DNA from: Aliiroseovarius sp. PrR006 | Lineage (GTDB): Bacteria > Pseudomonadota > Alphaproteobacteria > Rhodobacterales > Rhodobacteraceae | Assembly (NCBI RefSeq): GCF_010500215.1 | Contig: NZ_JAAGOY010000007.1 | Span: 124,001-188,000 of the forward strand | Reading direction: 5' to 3' | DNA: 64,000 nucleotides | Shown: one piece after another, positions 28,470 to 37,143 of the stretch | How the letters are laid out: every line of letters starts with the position of its first letter | How positions within the stretch are numbered: the first letter of the stretch is position 1 | Program-made: the position numbers and the translations under genes | Notes under the pieces: generated by a model | The model's database searches: none | Told to the model about the DNA's origin: nothing | The model's input: only the letters and a program-made list of their open reading frames with translations

Positions 28470-29558
28470 TTAGTCAAACTTCTCCAAAGACAGCGCACGG
28501 GTGACTTCGCGGCGGACCATCCGGCGGACAGCTTGGGTAATCTTCACGCCTATTTCGCCCTTCAGCTCTTCGCGTACGATCCGCGAGACGATTTCCTGCA
28601 GGTGGTCTTCGTCGATGAAATCACTGTCGTCTTCGACGATCTCTGCTACAGGGGCGTCATCCACGGCGGCGGCCAATACCTCGGTACTCAGAGTGTCTTC
28701 CACCGAATCATCCGTCAGATCATCAATCTTGGCTTCGGCAAGAATAGGCTGGTCTTCGACCTCGTCTTCCGGAAGGTCGTCACCGTCGGCTTCAACCGGC
28801 TCGTCCGCGACAACGACAACATCGGGGTTTTCATCCGCAATGGGTTCCACGTCCACGGCCAGAGCATTCACGTCTTCAACCTCTGGCGCAGCGTCTACCT
28901 CGGGCACGACTTCAGCCTCGGGGGCCGCGTCGACAACCGGCGCTTCCTCCGTCTCGATTGCCGCAGCTGCGGCGTCAGTCGCCACGGCCTCGTCCTCAAC
29001 CATAACCTCGAGCTCGGCGACCTCTTCGGCTACCGCCTCCGATTCAACCTCATCCAAAGGCGTATGCGTGGCAACACTGGTTACACGTTGGTGCAAAAAG
29101 GCCACCTGTGCGGTTTCGCCCAACGCATCACTGTCCCAATTGTCTTCGAAATCAACCTGCGTGTCTGCAGGGGGTATCGGCATATCTGACGTGCTTTGAA
29201 GTCCCGGTTCGGCCATGTTGGCATCGAAAGACAGAACAAACGGCGGCATGTTTTCGGCGCTATCAGCATCACCCTCGTCTTCAGGCGATGCAGCGGCGGA
29301 CAGGGCGCTCTGCTCTAACCGCTCAACCGGAATATCACGTCCCGTAGGGGGGAGCGCCGAAAGAGCGGGCGCGTCGTCCTTGACGGCCTCATCCGGACCG
29401 CCTCCGAACACACGAAAGGCGGGCGTCAGGATCAGTTTGTCATCCGTCAGATCGGCCGTTTGACCATCGTCGTTCTGGTCTGGATCACCGGCAGCGATAA
29501 GACGGCGGATCGAGGACAGAACATCTTCAATTTCTGCGTTCGAGACCGGATCCGACAT
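28470..29558 (-). CDS. Acidic, low-complexity protein with PopZ/DUF2497-like ends
   Basis: A 361-residue protein in three parts. The N-terminus SNAEIEDVLSSIRRLIAA matches the short PopZ/DUF2497 motif (EILASIRRIISED in Caulobacter, from memory). Residues about 60-310 are a disordered, very acidic stretch rich in E, D, V and A. The C-terminal 45 residues form a basic amphipathic helical region (EIVSRIVREELKGEIGVKI...). Caulobacter PopZ has the same plan and forms polar condensates that anchor chromosome origins. Whether this is a PopZ analogue is inference. The start is ATG 29558; the upstream extension lacks sense. Confidence 0.7.
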   Translation of the reverse strand: MSDPVSNAEIEDVLSSIRRLIAAGDPDQNDDGQTADLTDDKLILTPAFRVFGGGPDEAVKDDAPALSALPPTGRDIPVERLEQSALSAAASPEDEGDADSAENMPPFVLSFDANMAEPGLQSTSDMPIPPADTQVDFEDNWDSDALGETAQVAFLHQRVTSVATHTPLDEVESEAVAEEVAELEVMVEDEAVATDAAAAAIETEEAPVVDAAPEAEVVPEVDAAPEVEDVNALAVDVEPIADENPDVVVVADEPVEADGDDLPEDEVEDQPILAEAKIDDLTDDSVEDTLSTEVLAAAVDDAPVAEIVEDDSDFIDEDHLQEIVSRIVREELKGEIGVKITQAVRRMVRREVTRALSLEKFD

Positions 29559-29710
29559 AAGGCACTTCCTGTTCAGCTGCGTCACGCACACAGATTCCCT
29601 GTGCGTTTGATGCCAGACTAGCCAGTTCAACCCGGCCAGACAACAGCCACAAGTAGAAACCTGCGACACCGAGGCAAATCACACACGCTGCGCAAGTCCC
29701 GGAAAGTGCT

Positions 29711-31111
29711 TTATTTCTTGCCCAGCGCCTCGAGCACAAGGTCCAGACGCTCGCCCTGCGGGCTGACGCGGTGGAGCGGTGCAGATTTGACGGTGTTGTA
29801 ATAGGCCTCGGGATCGAAGGCGACGACGCCAAGATTCAAGTGCTCGGCGGTCAGCAGGCCCATCGACGCCAACAGCGAGTAAACGGCAAGGTATTGATTC
29901 GACTGTGCGGTGATGCGAGCGGCTTCTGCATCCAGCAACTCTTGCTCGGCGTTCAGCACGTCCAGCGTGGTCCGCGAGCCCAGCGATGCCTCTTCCCGAG
30001 CGCCGCGTAGAGCCACCCGGCTGGCGCGGATCTGACGATCGGTTGCCTCAAGCGAAGCCGACGCGATGGCCAACTGCGCCCATGCGTTCGCAACGCCCTG
30101 ATCAACGGCAATACGCGCCTGGCTCAGGCCAGCCTTTGACGCATCAATTTGGGCAATCGCCTTGCGATATTCAGCGGATTTCAGGCCACCGGAATAGATA
30201 TCACCCTGCAGGGCGATGCCAACGGTGCTGTTGGTGCTGTCCAAGCTAGACGAAGCCGAGGTCCGGTCCATCCAAGTTGCGCTGGCCGAGCCCACCAGGG
30301 ACGGTTTCATCGACGCTTTCGAAATCTCAGCCGCCAGTTCGGTCACGCGCACATTGTGTTGTGCGGCAAGCAGATCAGGATGACGTTCGCGCGCAATGGC
30401 CTTCGCGGCATCCACCGTTTTTGCGGTCATCGGGAAGCGCGGCGGTGCCGACAAAGTGCCTGGGTAATGCCCAGTTGCGGCACGATACTCTTCACGCGCA
30501 ATCGCAAGGTTGCCTTGCGCCGAAGCCTCACCCGAGCGCGCGGCAGCAAGACGCGCCTGTGCCAGCGCGACGTCAGTCTGCGTGACCTCGCCCACTTCGA
30601 AGCGGTCATTCGCAGCCCGCAGTTCCTGCGTCAGAACACGGACCGAGTTGGCCTGAAGCTGAACGTTCTCGCTTGCCGAGCGGACATTCAGGAAGGCGTT
30701 GACCGCACGCAGAAGCACGCTCTGCTCGACCGCGACAAGGGTGTCACGCGTCGCAAGCACGGCCTCTTTCTGGGCTTCGACCGCCATCTTTCCACGGCCA
30801 AAATTGAACAGTAGAACCGAAGCCGTCAGCGTCGCCGACGTGCGCCAGTAGTCGTCATTGGGAACAAGCGTTGTCGGATCGATCCATGTGTGCTGAATCG
30901 CATAGCTGAGCACCGGGCGCAATCTTGCTTGCGCAATCGCGACATCCTCGTCCGCGGCGCGCAGCAGAGCCTGATTCTGATCCAGCAAACCGCTGTTCTT
31001 ATAGGCCGACGCCATCGCGTCCGAGAGGCTTTCCGCATAGGCCGCCGGCGTGGCGACAAGGGCGCAGGCAACGGCCAGCCCTGTCAGCTTCGATTTAAAC
31101 CCAATACGCAT
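29711..31111 (-). CDS. tolC: TolC-family outer-membrane efflux protein
   Basis: A 466-residue outer-membrane channel protein with a signal peptide (MRIGFKSKLTGLAVACALVATPAAYAES). The internally duplicated helical repeats are visible, for example RFEVGEVTQTDVALAQARLA and EASLGSRTTLDVLNAEQELL, the paired coiled-coil signatures of TolC. It forms the trimeric exit duct of type I secretion and efflux systems. Start 31111 has aggagagcgat directly upstream. It lies 45 bases after the PCMT-like gene on the same strand, a pairing common in alphaproteobacteria; no inner-membrane pump is in the window. Confidence 0.93.
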   Translation of the reverse strand: MRIGFKSKLTGLAVACALVATPAAYAESLSDAMASAYKNSGLLDQNQALLRAADEDVAIAQARLRPVLSYAIQHTWIDPTTLVPNDDYWRTSATLTASVLLFNFGRGKMAVEAQKEAVLATRDTLVAVEQSVLLRAVNAFLNVRSASENVQLQANSVRVLTQELRAANDRFEVGEVTQTDVALAQARLAAARSGEASAQGNLAIAREEYRAATGHYPGTLSAPPRFPMTAKTVDAAKAIARERHPDLLAAQHNVRVTELAAEISKASMKPSLVGSASATWMDRTSASSSLDSTNSTVGIALQGDIYSGGLKSAEYRKAIAQIDASKAGLSQARIAVDQGVANAWAQLAIASASLEATDRQIRASRVALRGAREEASLGSRTTLDVLNAEQELLDAEAARITAQSNQYLAVYSLLASMGLLTAEHLNLGVVAFDPEAYYNTVKSAPLHRVSPQGERLDLVLEALGKK

Positions 31112-31156
31112 ATCGCTCTCCTGCATCTCAAATTCACTGCGGGCGCATCGCCGATC

Positions 31157-31810
31157 TTAAAGCGCGAATTCCTGTGGTGCTTCAAATCCAGCCACAACGG
31201 GGGCTCCGGCGTTAAAATTCGGCCGCCAGACCATCTCCCCATCGATCTTATACCCGATTTTTACAGTTCCCAACATTCCCTCGGCAAAGATGCAGGCAAT
31301 ACGCCCCCCATCCTTGAGCTGATCCAACAAGCTTGCGGGGATGGTTTCCACTGCACCCTCCACCATGATCACGTCATAAGGGCCGTGTTTTACGTTGCCC
31401 TCGGCCAGCGATCCCGCGACGACAGCCACGTTGTCCACGCCCTGTGCCGACAGAATGCCCTGTGCTTCGTTGGCACGATCTTCCGTGTCTTCTACGGCGA
31501 TCACGAAATCCGCCATGCGGGCCAGAATTGCGGCGCTGTAGCCAAGGCCGCAGCCTAGATCCAACACCAGCTCGTTCGGCTGTACGTTCAACGCATCCAA
31601 CATCTTGGCCAATGTGCGCGGCTCAAGCATCACACGCCCGTCGTCCAGATCGATGTTTTCACCGACATAGGCGGCCTCGCGTTTGCCATCCGGCACATAT
31701 TCCTCACGCGCGACGGTCAACATCGCATCAATGATCGGGAATTTGGTAACATCCGAAGGACGCACCTGCGTGTCGACCATCATGGTACGGCGTGCGGCGA
31801 AATCAGTCAT
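31157..31810 (-). CDS. PCMT-family methyltransferase (protein-L-isoaspartate O-methyltransferase-like)
   Basis: A 217-residue SAM-dependent methyltransferase with motif I LVLDLGCGLGYSAAIL (about residues 80-95). It groups with protein-isoaspartate methyltransferases, but the usual substrate loop (around TISQP) is replaced by RVMLEPRTLAKML, so repair activity on isoaspartate is uncertain. It is immediately upstream of tolC and probably co-transcribed. Confidence 0.85.
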   Translation of the reverse strand: MTDFAARRTMMVDTQVRPSDVTKFPIIDAMLTVAREEYVPDGKREAAYVGENIDLDDGRVMLEPRTLAKMLDALNVQPNELVLDLGCGLGYSAAILARMADFVIAVEDTEDRANEAQGILSAQGVDNVAVVAGSLAEGNVKHGPYDVIMVEGAVETIPASLLDQLKDGGRIACIFAEGMLGTVKIGYKIDGEMVWRPNFNAGAPVVAGFEAPQEFAL

Positions 31811-32010
31811 GGCGGGCCTATGTTTCTGGGATCTTTGTTATCTTCTGCCACAGTTAGGCCGATGGCTGCAATCCTGCAAGGTGGTGCGACCTTATTGAGC
31901 ACCGGATCTGGCCTTTTCTGAAACCTGTGCCGGAAAATCACACATCCAACCGCGAAACCGGGCTGGACATCCCCCCAAGACCCGCGCTAGAGAACCCCCA
32001 CACCACGGAT

Positions 32011-32084
32011 GGCGAGTTGGCGGAGTGGTGACGCAGCGGATTGCAAATCCGTGTACACCGGTTCGATTCCGGTACTCGCCTCCA
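32011..32084 (+). tRNA. tRNA-Cys (anticodon GCA), island attachment gene
   Basis: A 74-base cloverleaf with acceptor stem ggcgagt/actcgcc, anticodon stem gcgga/tccgt around loop ttgcaaa (anticodon GCA), T-loop ttcgatt and an encoded CCA. Its 3' part is the crossover site of the adjacent integrase: bases 32040-32085 recur at 43146-43191. The gene is intact, because the incoming element restored the 3' end. Confidence 0.96.
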
Positions 32085-32085
32085 A
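32040..32085 (+). repeat. attL: 46-bp direct repeat (tRNA-Cys 3' end)
   Basis: The sequence from attgcaaatccgtg to cgcctccaa is identical to 43146-43191. The left copy is inside the functional tRNA-Cys and includes the anticodon loop, T-arm and acceptor 3' strand. Confidence 0.95.
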
Positions 32086-32246
32086 CATTTAGTAGAATTT
32101 CCAATAATTTGCAGATTTCGGCACAAGATCTTGTGTCGCGCATCTTGTGCACAATTCGTGCACAGTCCGCGTGCAGTTTCTGCTGCGACTTTGACTCGTT
32201 TGCCGTATAGTGTTCAGCAACAGGCATTTAACAAAAGCGGCATACG

Positions 32247-33662
32247 ATGAGCTACGGTGTAAGCACGGTAAATGTGCACAAGAAACTGAAGCTGGATAAG
32301 CGAAGCGGCAGTGACAATTGGTACGCGCGGCTGACGCTAGATAACGGCAAACGCATTGTTAAGAGTACAAAAACTGACGATTTGGAGGAAGCGAAAGAGC
32401 GCGCGATTGAGCTGTACTACGAAACAGAAGCTCGCATCAAAAACAACCTCCCTGCCCAAACCCGCAAGTTCAAGCATGTTGCTGAACACGCCATCAAACG
32501 CATGCAAGATGCATTGGAAAATGGGACGGGCAAACTGGCGTACAAAGACTACATTTCAGCACTGCGCATTTGGCTCATTCCGTACTTTGGCAGCACAGAC
32601 GTAGATAAGATTGACTTGGCTGCTTTGACGAAGTTCGACGCTTGGCGCACAGAGCAGAACAAGAAGCCATTTTCGCAAAGCGGCATCAACAATCATAACG
32701 CGGCACTGAACAGGGTTTTGGATGAGGCAGAACTGCAAGGCTGGCTCGTAAAATCTATGCGCCCCACTCTGCTAAACAAAGGCGTCAAAAGCGAAAGCAG
32801 AGGCAGCTTTACAGACGCTGAATACAAGAAAATCTACACCGCGCTGCGCACTTGGCATGAGAAGACGGACAACAAGAAGGCGGCGGCGACACGCGAAGTG
32901 CTGCGTAACTACGTTTTGTTCCTAGCGAATACAGGCATAAGACAAGGCAAGGAAGCGTTGGGGCTGCGCTGGCGCAACATTGAATGGCAAGAAAACGACG
33001 GCGAGAAATACCTGGTTGTAAATGTTGACGGAAAAACGCGAAAGAGAAGCGCAGTGGCGCGAGACACTGTGGAAGGCTACTTGGACAGGCAAAGCAAGCT
33101 GAATTCGTCTTTAAGCTACGACAGCTTCTCAGATCTCGTCGCTGCAAAAAGTGACGAGCACGTGTTTACGACGCGCTTAGGTCAAGTTACCAACATCGCC
33201 AGCCTGAACCGCGCATTTAATGCGCTGCTGGATGACTTGAGCTTGAAAGTTGGCGCTGATGGCAAATCCCGCACCCTGTACAGTCTACGACACTATTATG
33301 CGACGCGAGACTTGAAGCGCGGAATGAGTACTCATGCCCTAAGCAAGCAAATGGGCACTGGCACCACGATGATTGATAAGCACTACAGCAAGTTTAGCCC
33401 CATTTTGAATGCTGAGATGCACAGCGGACGCGACATGCGGAAGAACACAGCGAAGACGAAAAAATCTGACACTGGCGACGTTGTCGGCATGGCTTTTGAC
33501 ATGCTGGCAAATGGTAAGTTGGACGAGGCGGGCTTGTTGGCAGCTTTAGGCGTTGAACGGCCAAACTATGTTGTGACTGACGAGATTACGATAAAAGCAC
33601 TGGAAGCCCTGGGCAACGATTTGATCACGGATGACGCGTTGATGCGGATATTGAAGGGCTAG
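32247..33662 (+). CDS. int: Tyrosine site-specific integrase of the island
   Basis: A 471-residue tyrosine recombinase that would integrate and excise the island at tRNA-Cys. There is an N-terminal arm/core-binding region (residues about 10-180). The catalytic domain has Arg I in NTGIRQGKEALGLRW, box II YSLRHYYATRDLKRG and the nucleophile tyrosine in MIDKHYSKFSP. In box II the first histidine of the HxLR pattern is tyrosine, as I recall for many phage-type integrases. About 90 residues beyond the active tyrosine form an unusual C-terminal extension of unknown role. Confidence 0.93.
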   Translation: MSYGVSTVNVHKKLKLDKRSGSDNWYARLTLDNGKRIVKSTKTDDLEEAKERAIELYYETEARIKNNLPAQTRKFKHVAEHAIKRMQDALENGTGKLAYKDYISALRIWLIPYFGSTDVDKIDLAALTKFDAWRTEQNKKPFSQSGINNHNAALNRVLDEAELQGWLVKSMRPTLLNKGVKSESRGSFTDAEYKKIYTALRTWHEKTDNKKAAATREVLRNYVLFLANTGIRQGKEALGLRWRNIEWQENDGEKYLVVNVDGKTRKRSAVARDTVEGYLDRQSKLNSSLSYDSFSDLVAAKSDEHVFTTRLGQVTNIASLNRAFNALLDDLSLKVGADGKSRTLYSLRHYYATRDLKRGMSTHALSKQMGTGTTMIDKHYSKFSPILNAEMHSGRDMRKNTAKTKKSDTGDVVGMAFDMLANGKLDEAGLLAALGVERPNYVVTDEITIKALEALGNDLITDDALMRILKG

Positions 33663-33690
33663 CGCAAAAGTCGCCCTAGCCGCTTTCATT

Positions 33691-34110
33691 TCAAATTGAC
33701 TTGCGCTTTGCGGCCACGGCGATCGCGTCGTCCAGTTCGCCAGCTTCAACAGCGCCCTTCAACGACCCAAGCGCCCCCTGCACATCTTTCAGCGTTTTGA
33801 CAAACACCGCGTTGCCTTTGCCTAGCGCCAACACCTTGTTGCCGTACTTGCACTGTACGTACCAGCCGCCGTCCTGCTCAAAAAACCAAGGGCGCACTTT
33901 GCGCATACGATCAACAAGCACTTTCTCGCCATGCTCGTCTTTGCCCCAAGTCTTGCGCTTCACTTGGTGGTCCTCGCCTTTTAGCGCAGCCGCAGCCACA
34001 TTCAGCTGCTCATCAATGCCAGCAACAAGCTTCTGCCTGCGCTGCATTGTTGGGTCTTGCCTTGCAGTACGAACAACGGATTTGACCGCCAATTTTGCTA
34101 GATGTGTCAT
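33691..34110 (-). CDS. Hypothetical protein, DUF6641-like
   Basis: A 139-residue basic, mostly helical protein. The pattern of RRQKLVAGIDEQLNVA, VRPWFFEQDGGWYVQCKYGNKVLALGKG and the tail LKGAVEAGELDDAI resembles DUF6641 proteins of proteobacterial mobile elements, recalled from memory. It converges on the integrase with 28 bases between stops. The function is unknown. Confidence 0.65.
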   Translation of the reverse strand: MTHLAKLAVKSVVRTARQDPTMQRRQKLVAGIDEQLNVAAAALKGEDHQVKRKTWGKDEHGEKVLVDRMRKVRPWFFEQDGGWYVQCKYGNKVLALGKGNAVFVKTLKDVQGALGSLKGAVEAGELDDAIAVAAKRKSI

Positions 34111-34194
34111 GTTTTCACTCCTTTCGAAACCGTCGCTAGTCTGGCCCCTTCAACGACAAAAACGATCTAAATTAGTGTTATGACAAAAGAAAAA

Positions 34195-34218
34195 GGGGCC
34201 AAGATGGCCCCAGTTTTT
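34195..34218. terminator. Bidirectional intrinsic terminator
   Basis: A perfect 7-bp stem ggggcca (34195-34201) / tggcccc (34205-34211) with a 3-base loop, T7 on the plus side and A-rich sequence on the minus side that reads as a T-run in that direction. It lies 26 bases downstream of the minus-strand gene ending at 34237, which is its likely client. Confidence 0.85.
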
Positions 34219-34236
34219 TTGCTCTTACGATTAGGC

Positions 34237-35178
34237 TTAGGCATAGTCGTGATCGCGGTGCATTTCTGGCTCACGGCCAGTAATATCAGTGAATGTTTGC
34301 ACTTTGGCAGCTTCTTCAGCCAGCACCTCTTTCCTGTCGCGCACAGGCTCATCCAATACTTTGCCAACAATCGCCAGCATGTATTCAATCGTTTTCACGT
34401 CGCCGTCTTCAACAACCAATTCTGGCTCTCCTTCATCATTGTAACGAATTAGAGCAACAGAAAGTCCTTTATATTGGTCGTTGCGCAAGTTGGGTTCACA
34501 GGCGAACTTGTTTCGCAGCTCTTGATGTTCCTCAGTCCCAAGCCAGCTGTCGACAAACGTTAGCCCGTTTTCAACATTCGCTTGATGGCGTTCGCTTGGC
34601 TTAACACCGCTTTCGTTCGTGTTTGCCACCTCGTAAATCCCACCTTCCCGCGCAAGCCATGCTGCAAATGAGATTTTTCCACTAGTAACGTCATCGCACT
34701 TGAGCGCGATTTTCAGAACACGAACCCATGCCTTTTCACGCGACTTTGTGATGTTTCCACATACAAACCGCAGCACTTTAGCTTCAAACGATGTAGCTGC
34801 GGTGAAGTCGATTTTTTCTTCCTTTTTCAGCTGCTTGATCGTTACCTCAAAAGTGTTCCGCATACGGCTAAGCTCGACTTTTTTACGATCGTGGCGGTGA
34901 ATGTTCATCCGTGCGACGACGCCAAAGACGCCTTGGAGAAACTCGTACAGCGCGATGTTCGCTTTTTCTTGCAGCTGGACATACTCGCCATATACGCCGC
35001 GCAATTCGCTCAGCAGATCAACAGCAGCATCAACCTCATTGTCGATGTTTTGCGCGGGACGGAGGAAAAATTTCATAACGTCTTTTTCGTTGCTGCGCTC
35101 AGCTTTGGGGCTTTCACTAGTGTTCAAGATGAGGTTTTGAGCATTGGTTTCGATTTGGGTTTCAAATGTGTTTTGCAT
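34237..35178 (-). CDS. Hypothetical island protein
   Basis: A 313-residue soluble, charged protein that I do not recognise. The middle (about residues 60-130) is helical with a possible coiled coil, and the C-terminal third is acidic. No catalytic motif is evident. ATG 35178 is chosen because aggaaatagac sits just upstream; ATG 35199 would add seven residues. It is divergent from the 276-residue gene across about 150 bases of AT-rich DNA, which probably holds the promoters of both. Confidence 0.65.
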   Translation of the reverse strand: MQNTFETQIETNAQNLILNTSESPKAERSNEKDVMKFFLRPAQNIDNEVDAAVDLLSELRGVYGEYVQLQEKANIALYEFLQGVFGVVARMNIHRHDRKKVELSRMRNTFEVTIKQLKKEEKIDFTAATSFEAKVLRFVCGNITKSREKAWVRVLKIALKCDDVTSGKISFAAWLAREGGIYEVANTNESGVKPSERHQANVENGLTFVDSWLGTEEHQELRNKFACEPNLRNDQYKGLSVALIRYNDEGEPELVVEDGDVKTIEYMLAIVGKVLDEPVRDRKEVLAEEAAKVQTFTDITGREPEMHRDHDYA

Positions 35179-35332
35179 GTCTATTTCCTTTTCTGTCATG
35201 CGTTTCAGTGTTTTGTTGAAGCTCTGTTCGTCATCAACACAATCAATGTATCGCGAATTTTTGACTTTCTTCGTTCAGTGAAATAGGCTCTATGTAAATG
35301 TGCATTTTTTCTCTTAACTATCTGTTTTTACT

Positions 35333-36163
35333 ATGGATGATAGAAGACATAGAGCGGGCCCAAAGCTCTTTATTCATGCCCCACCATTCAAGGGCATACG
35401 CTCACGTGAAACTGGCGAGTACATCTCCAAACGGCTGGCGCGAATCCAACCGCCATTCCATGATGCAAAGCCATGGCAATGCTCCGTGTTTTACTTCTGG
35501 TGGGAGTTTTTGAGGCGACACGAAGGGTACAAGGATTGCTGTGAACGGAGCGGCAAGGGGCGCTACAAAAAGCTGTACGCTGACTTTGGTGATGTGCACG
35601 CATACAAGACAAAGGACTTCTGGAAATGGTGGAGTGAGAAAGTCGAAGAAGACTTAACGCGCGGGCAGCACTTGTTTGCAGAACCCGCTGCACGGCGGAT
35701 TCGGGCGGGAAACAGGTCGTTGAACGACCAAACTGACGGGACCATCACATTGTCGATTCCCCTTGAAGTGAGGACCAAGCAACTAGTTCGCAACTTCCGC
35801 GATATTCTAAACGACCACAAAGCAGACGTAGCGGCGGCACGGAAGGTAAGCAGGGCTTTGTATCCCGTTGCGGCCAAAGTGCGGCTTGTATCGCTATACC
35901 AAACACTATGTGTGTGGGACGTTTGGCAAGAACACAAGAAGCGCAAGAAGAAGTACGAGCTGGCTGAACTCGCTGGCCTACACGTCAATAGGGTTGTGAA
36001 CGGTTGGACTGTAGAAATGGCAAAACGAGAAGATCTGCCATACAACGACATTCAACGAGAGGTCAGGCGCAGACAAACGGCCAGTTTCAACCGCCACCTG
36101 GCTGCCGCTGAAGACTACATTGAAAATGTGGCGCGAGGTCAGTTTCCCAAGCGTAGCAAATGA
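35333..36163 (+). CDS. Hypothetical island protein
   Basis: A 276-residue basic protein, unrecognised. The N-terminal half is rich in aromatic residues (SVFYFWWEFLRRHEGYKDCCE, later DFWKWWSEKVEEDL), and the C-terminal half has a possible helix-turn-helix (ELAELAGLHVNRVVNGWTVE). This could be a DNA-binding element protein such as a replication or excision factor, but that is a guess from charge and context. There is no clear ribosome binding site at ATG 35333. Confidence 0.6.
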   Translation: MDDRRHRAGPKLFIHAPPFKGIRSRETGEYISKRLARIQPPFHDAKPWQCSVFYFWWEFLRRHEGYKDCCERSGKGRYKKLYADFGDVHAYKTKDFWKWWSEKVEEDLTRGQHLFAEPAARRIRAGNRSLNDQTDGTITLSIPLEVRTKQLVRNFRDILNDHKADVAAARKVSRALYPVAAKVRLVSLYQTLCVWDVWQEHKKRKKKYELAELAGLHVNRVVNGWTVEMAKREDLPYNDIQREVRRRQTASFNRHLAAAEDYIENVARGQFPKRSK

Positions 36164-36217
36164 GCCCATTTCAAAACTCCTTAGCCTGCTAAAGCTAAAT
36201 ACAGGCAGGAGAACGAA

Positions 36218-36517
36218 ATGAACGTATTGGAACTACAAAACTGCCTGAACAGGCTTGAAGCAAACCACCGCACCCAAAGCACCCAGGAACGATTGAAGAT
36301 CGCACAGTTGCTCATGCAATCCGCAAGCAGCTATGTTCAGCGGCTACGGACAGAACTGCGGGAAGATGGTGCAGCCGCAAGTAGGCGAAAAGCAAAGCGG
36401 CGTGAAACAGAGCTAGACCCAAAGCCACCTGTTAAACCAGTGCGCGTTGCTGAACCAAGCAAACCAAGAAAGCCGAAATATTCGGGAAATCACGCGCCAT
36501 CTGCACCAAAGCGATAA
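36218..36517 (+). CDS. Small basic hypothetical protein
   Basis: A 99-residue protein with a helical first half (NVLELQNCLNRLEANHRTQS...) and a lysine/proline-rich, probably disordered tail (PKPPVKPVRVAEPSKPRKPK). A good ribosome binding site (caggagaacgaa) precedes the ATG. It follows the 276-residue gene by 54 bases. The charged tail suggests nucleic-acid contact, which is inference. The hairpin-dense region begins about ten bases after its stop. Confidence 0.6.
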   Translation: MNVLELQNCLNRLEANHRTQSTQERLKIAQLLMQSASSYVQRLRTELREDGAAASRRKAKRRETELDPKPPVKPVRVAEPSKPRKPKYSGNHAPSAPKR

Positions 36518-36527
36518 ATAACTTTAA

Positions 36528-37119
36528 CAGGTTAAGGCGAAAGCCACCTGCTCTATAAACTGACCACACGGTTAGCACGCCAGTTATCATTGTGCCGCAA
36601 ATCCGTTCTGATGTGAGACGGTAAGCAAACGGATTAGTCAGTTGTCCGCTTCAACAGTCTACCCTGCCAATGTGCGCAGGATGCCTAAAAGCACACCGCC
36701 ATTGCGGAACCGTGCTTACTGTTGTCGTAGTGGTTGTAGCGCAGAGATGTGCGAATTTAGTGAGACGGAACGACACGCTGCCTAGCAGTACCCGTCATCG
36801 CGCTGGACAAGCTTTGCTACACCAGCCCCAGCGCGTGCGTAAGATGACCAGTAAAGAGATGATCGCAAAACCTGCTCTACCCATGTGGTTTGGTGAGTGT
36901 AGCCCAAAAGCGACGGATAAAGCCGCGCGACAGGATCACGCCAAGAACAGGCGTGATCCTATTGCTCTAGATAAAGACCTTCATTCATTCCCAAAATCAT
37001 CATGCCAATAATCTGAATTTGGCCAACAAAACGCTGTGCGGCGAGAGCGTAGCGATTGAGCCGCAACAGCTGCTGATGCGAAGCAGCGGCACAGAAGAAC
37101 TGACGATTGATGCCAGTTC
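36528..37119 (+). ncRNA. Candidate large structured non-coding RNA, unknown class
   Basis: Roughly 590 bases hold no convincing ORF but at least eight perfect or near-perfect hairpins in a row. Examples: CAGGT-taa-GGC-GAAA-GCC-ACCTG (36528-36550, GNRA loop); AATCCGTT/AACGGATT (36600-36607/36628-36635); CCTGC/GCAGG (36663-36680); a nested AAGCAC(CCGC-catt-GCGG)GTGCTT (36689-36717); CGCGCTGG/CCAGCGCG (36799-36806/36828-36835); an 11-bp AGGATCACGCC/GGCGTGATCCT (36932-36960); GCTGTGCGGC/GCCGCAACAGC (37033-37070, one bulged A); GAACTG/CAGTTC (37097-37119). GTGAGACGG occurs twice. Strand and ends are guesses; the 11-bp hairpin may be a 3' boundary. Confidence 0.5.
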
Positions 37120-37143
37120 GAATTGACAACAAGGAGATACTCA

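Noticed and set aside
36528-37119. Hairpin region as RNase P RNA, tmRNA or retron RNA
   Set aside because: The conserved RNase P core strings and tmRNA tRNA-like ends are not seen, and there is no reverse transcriptase gene in the island.
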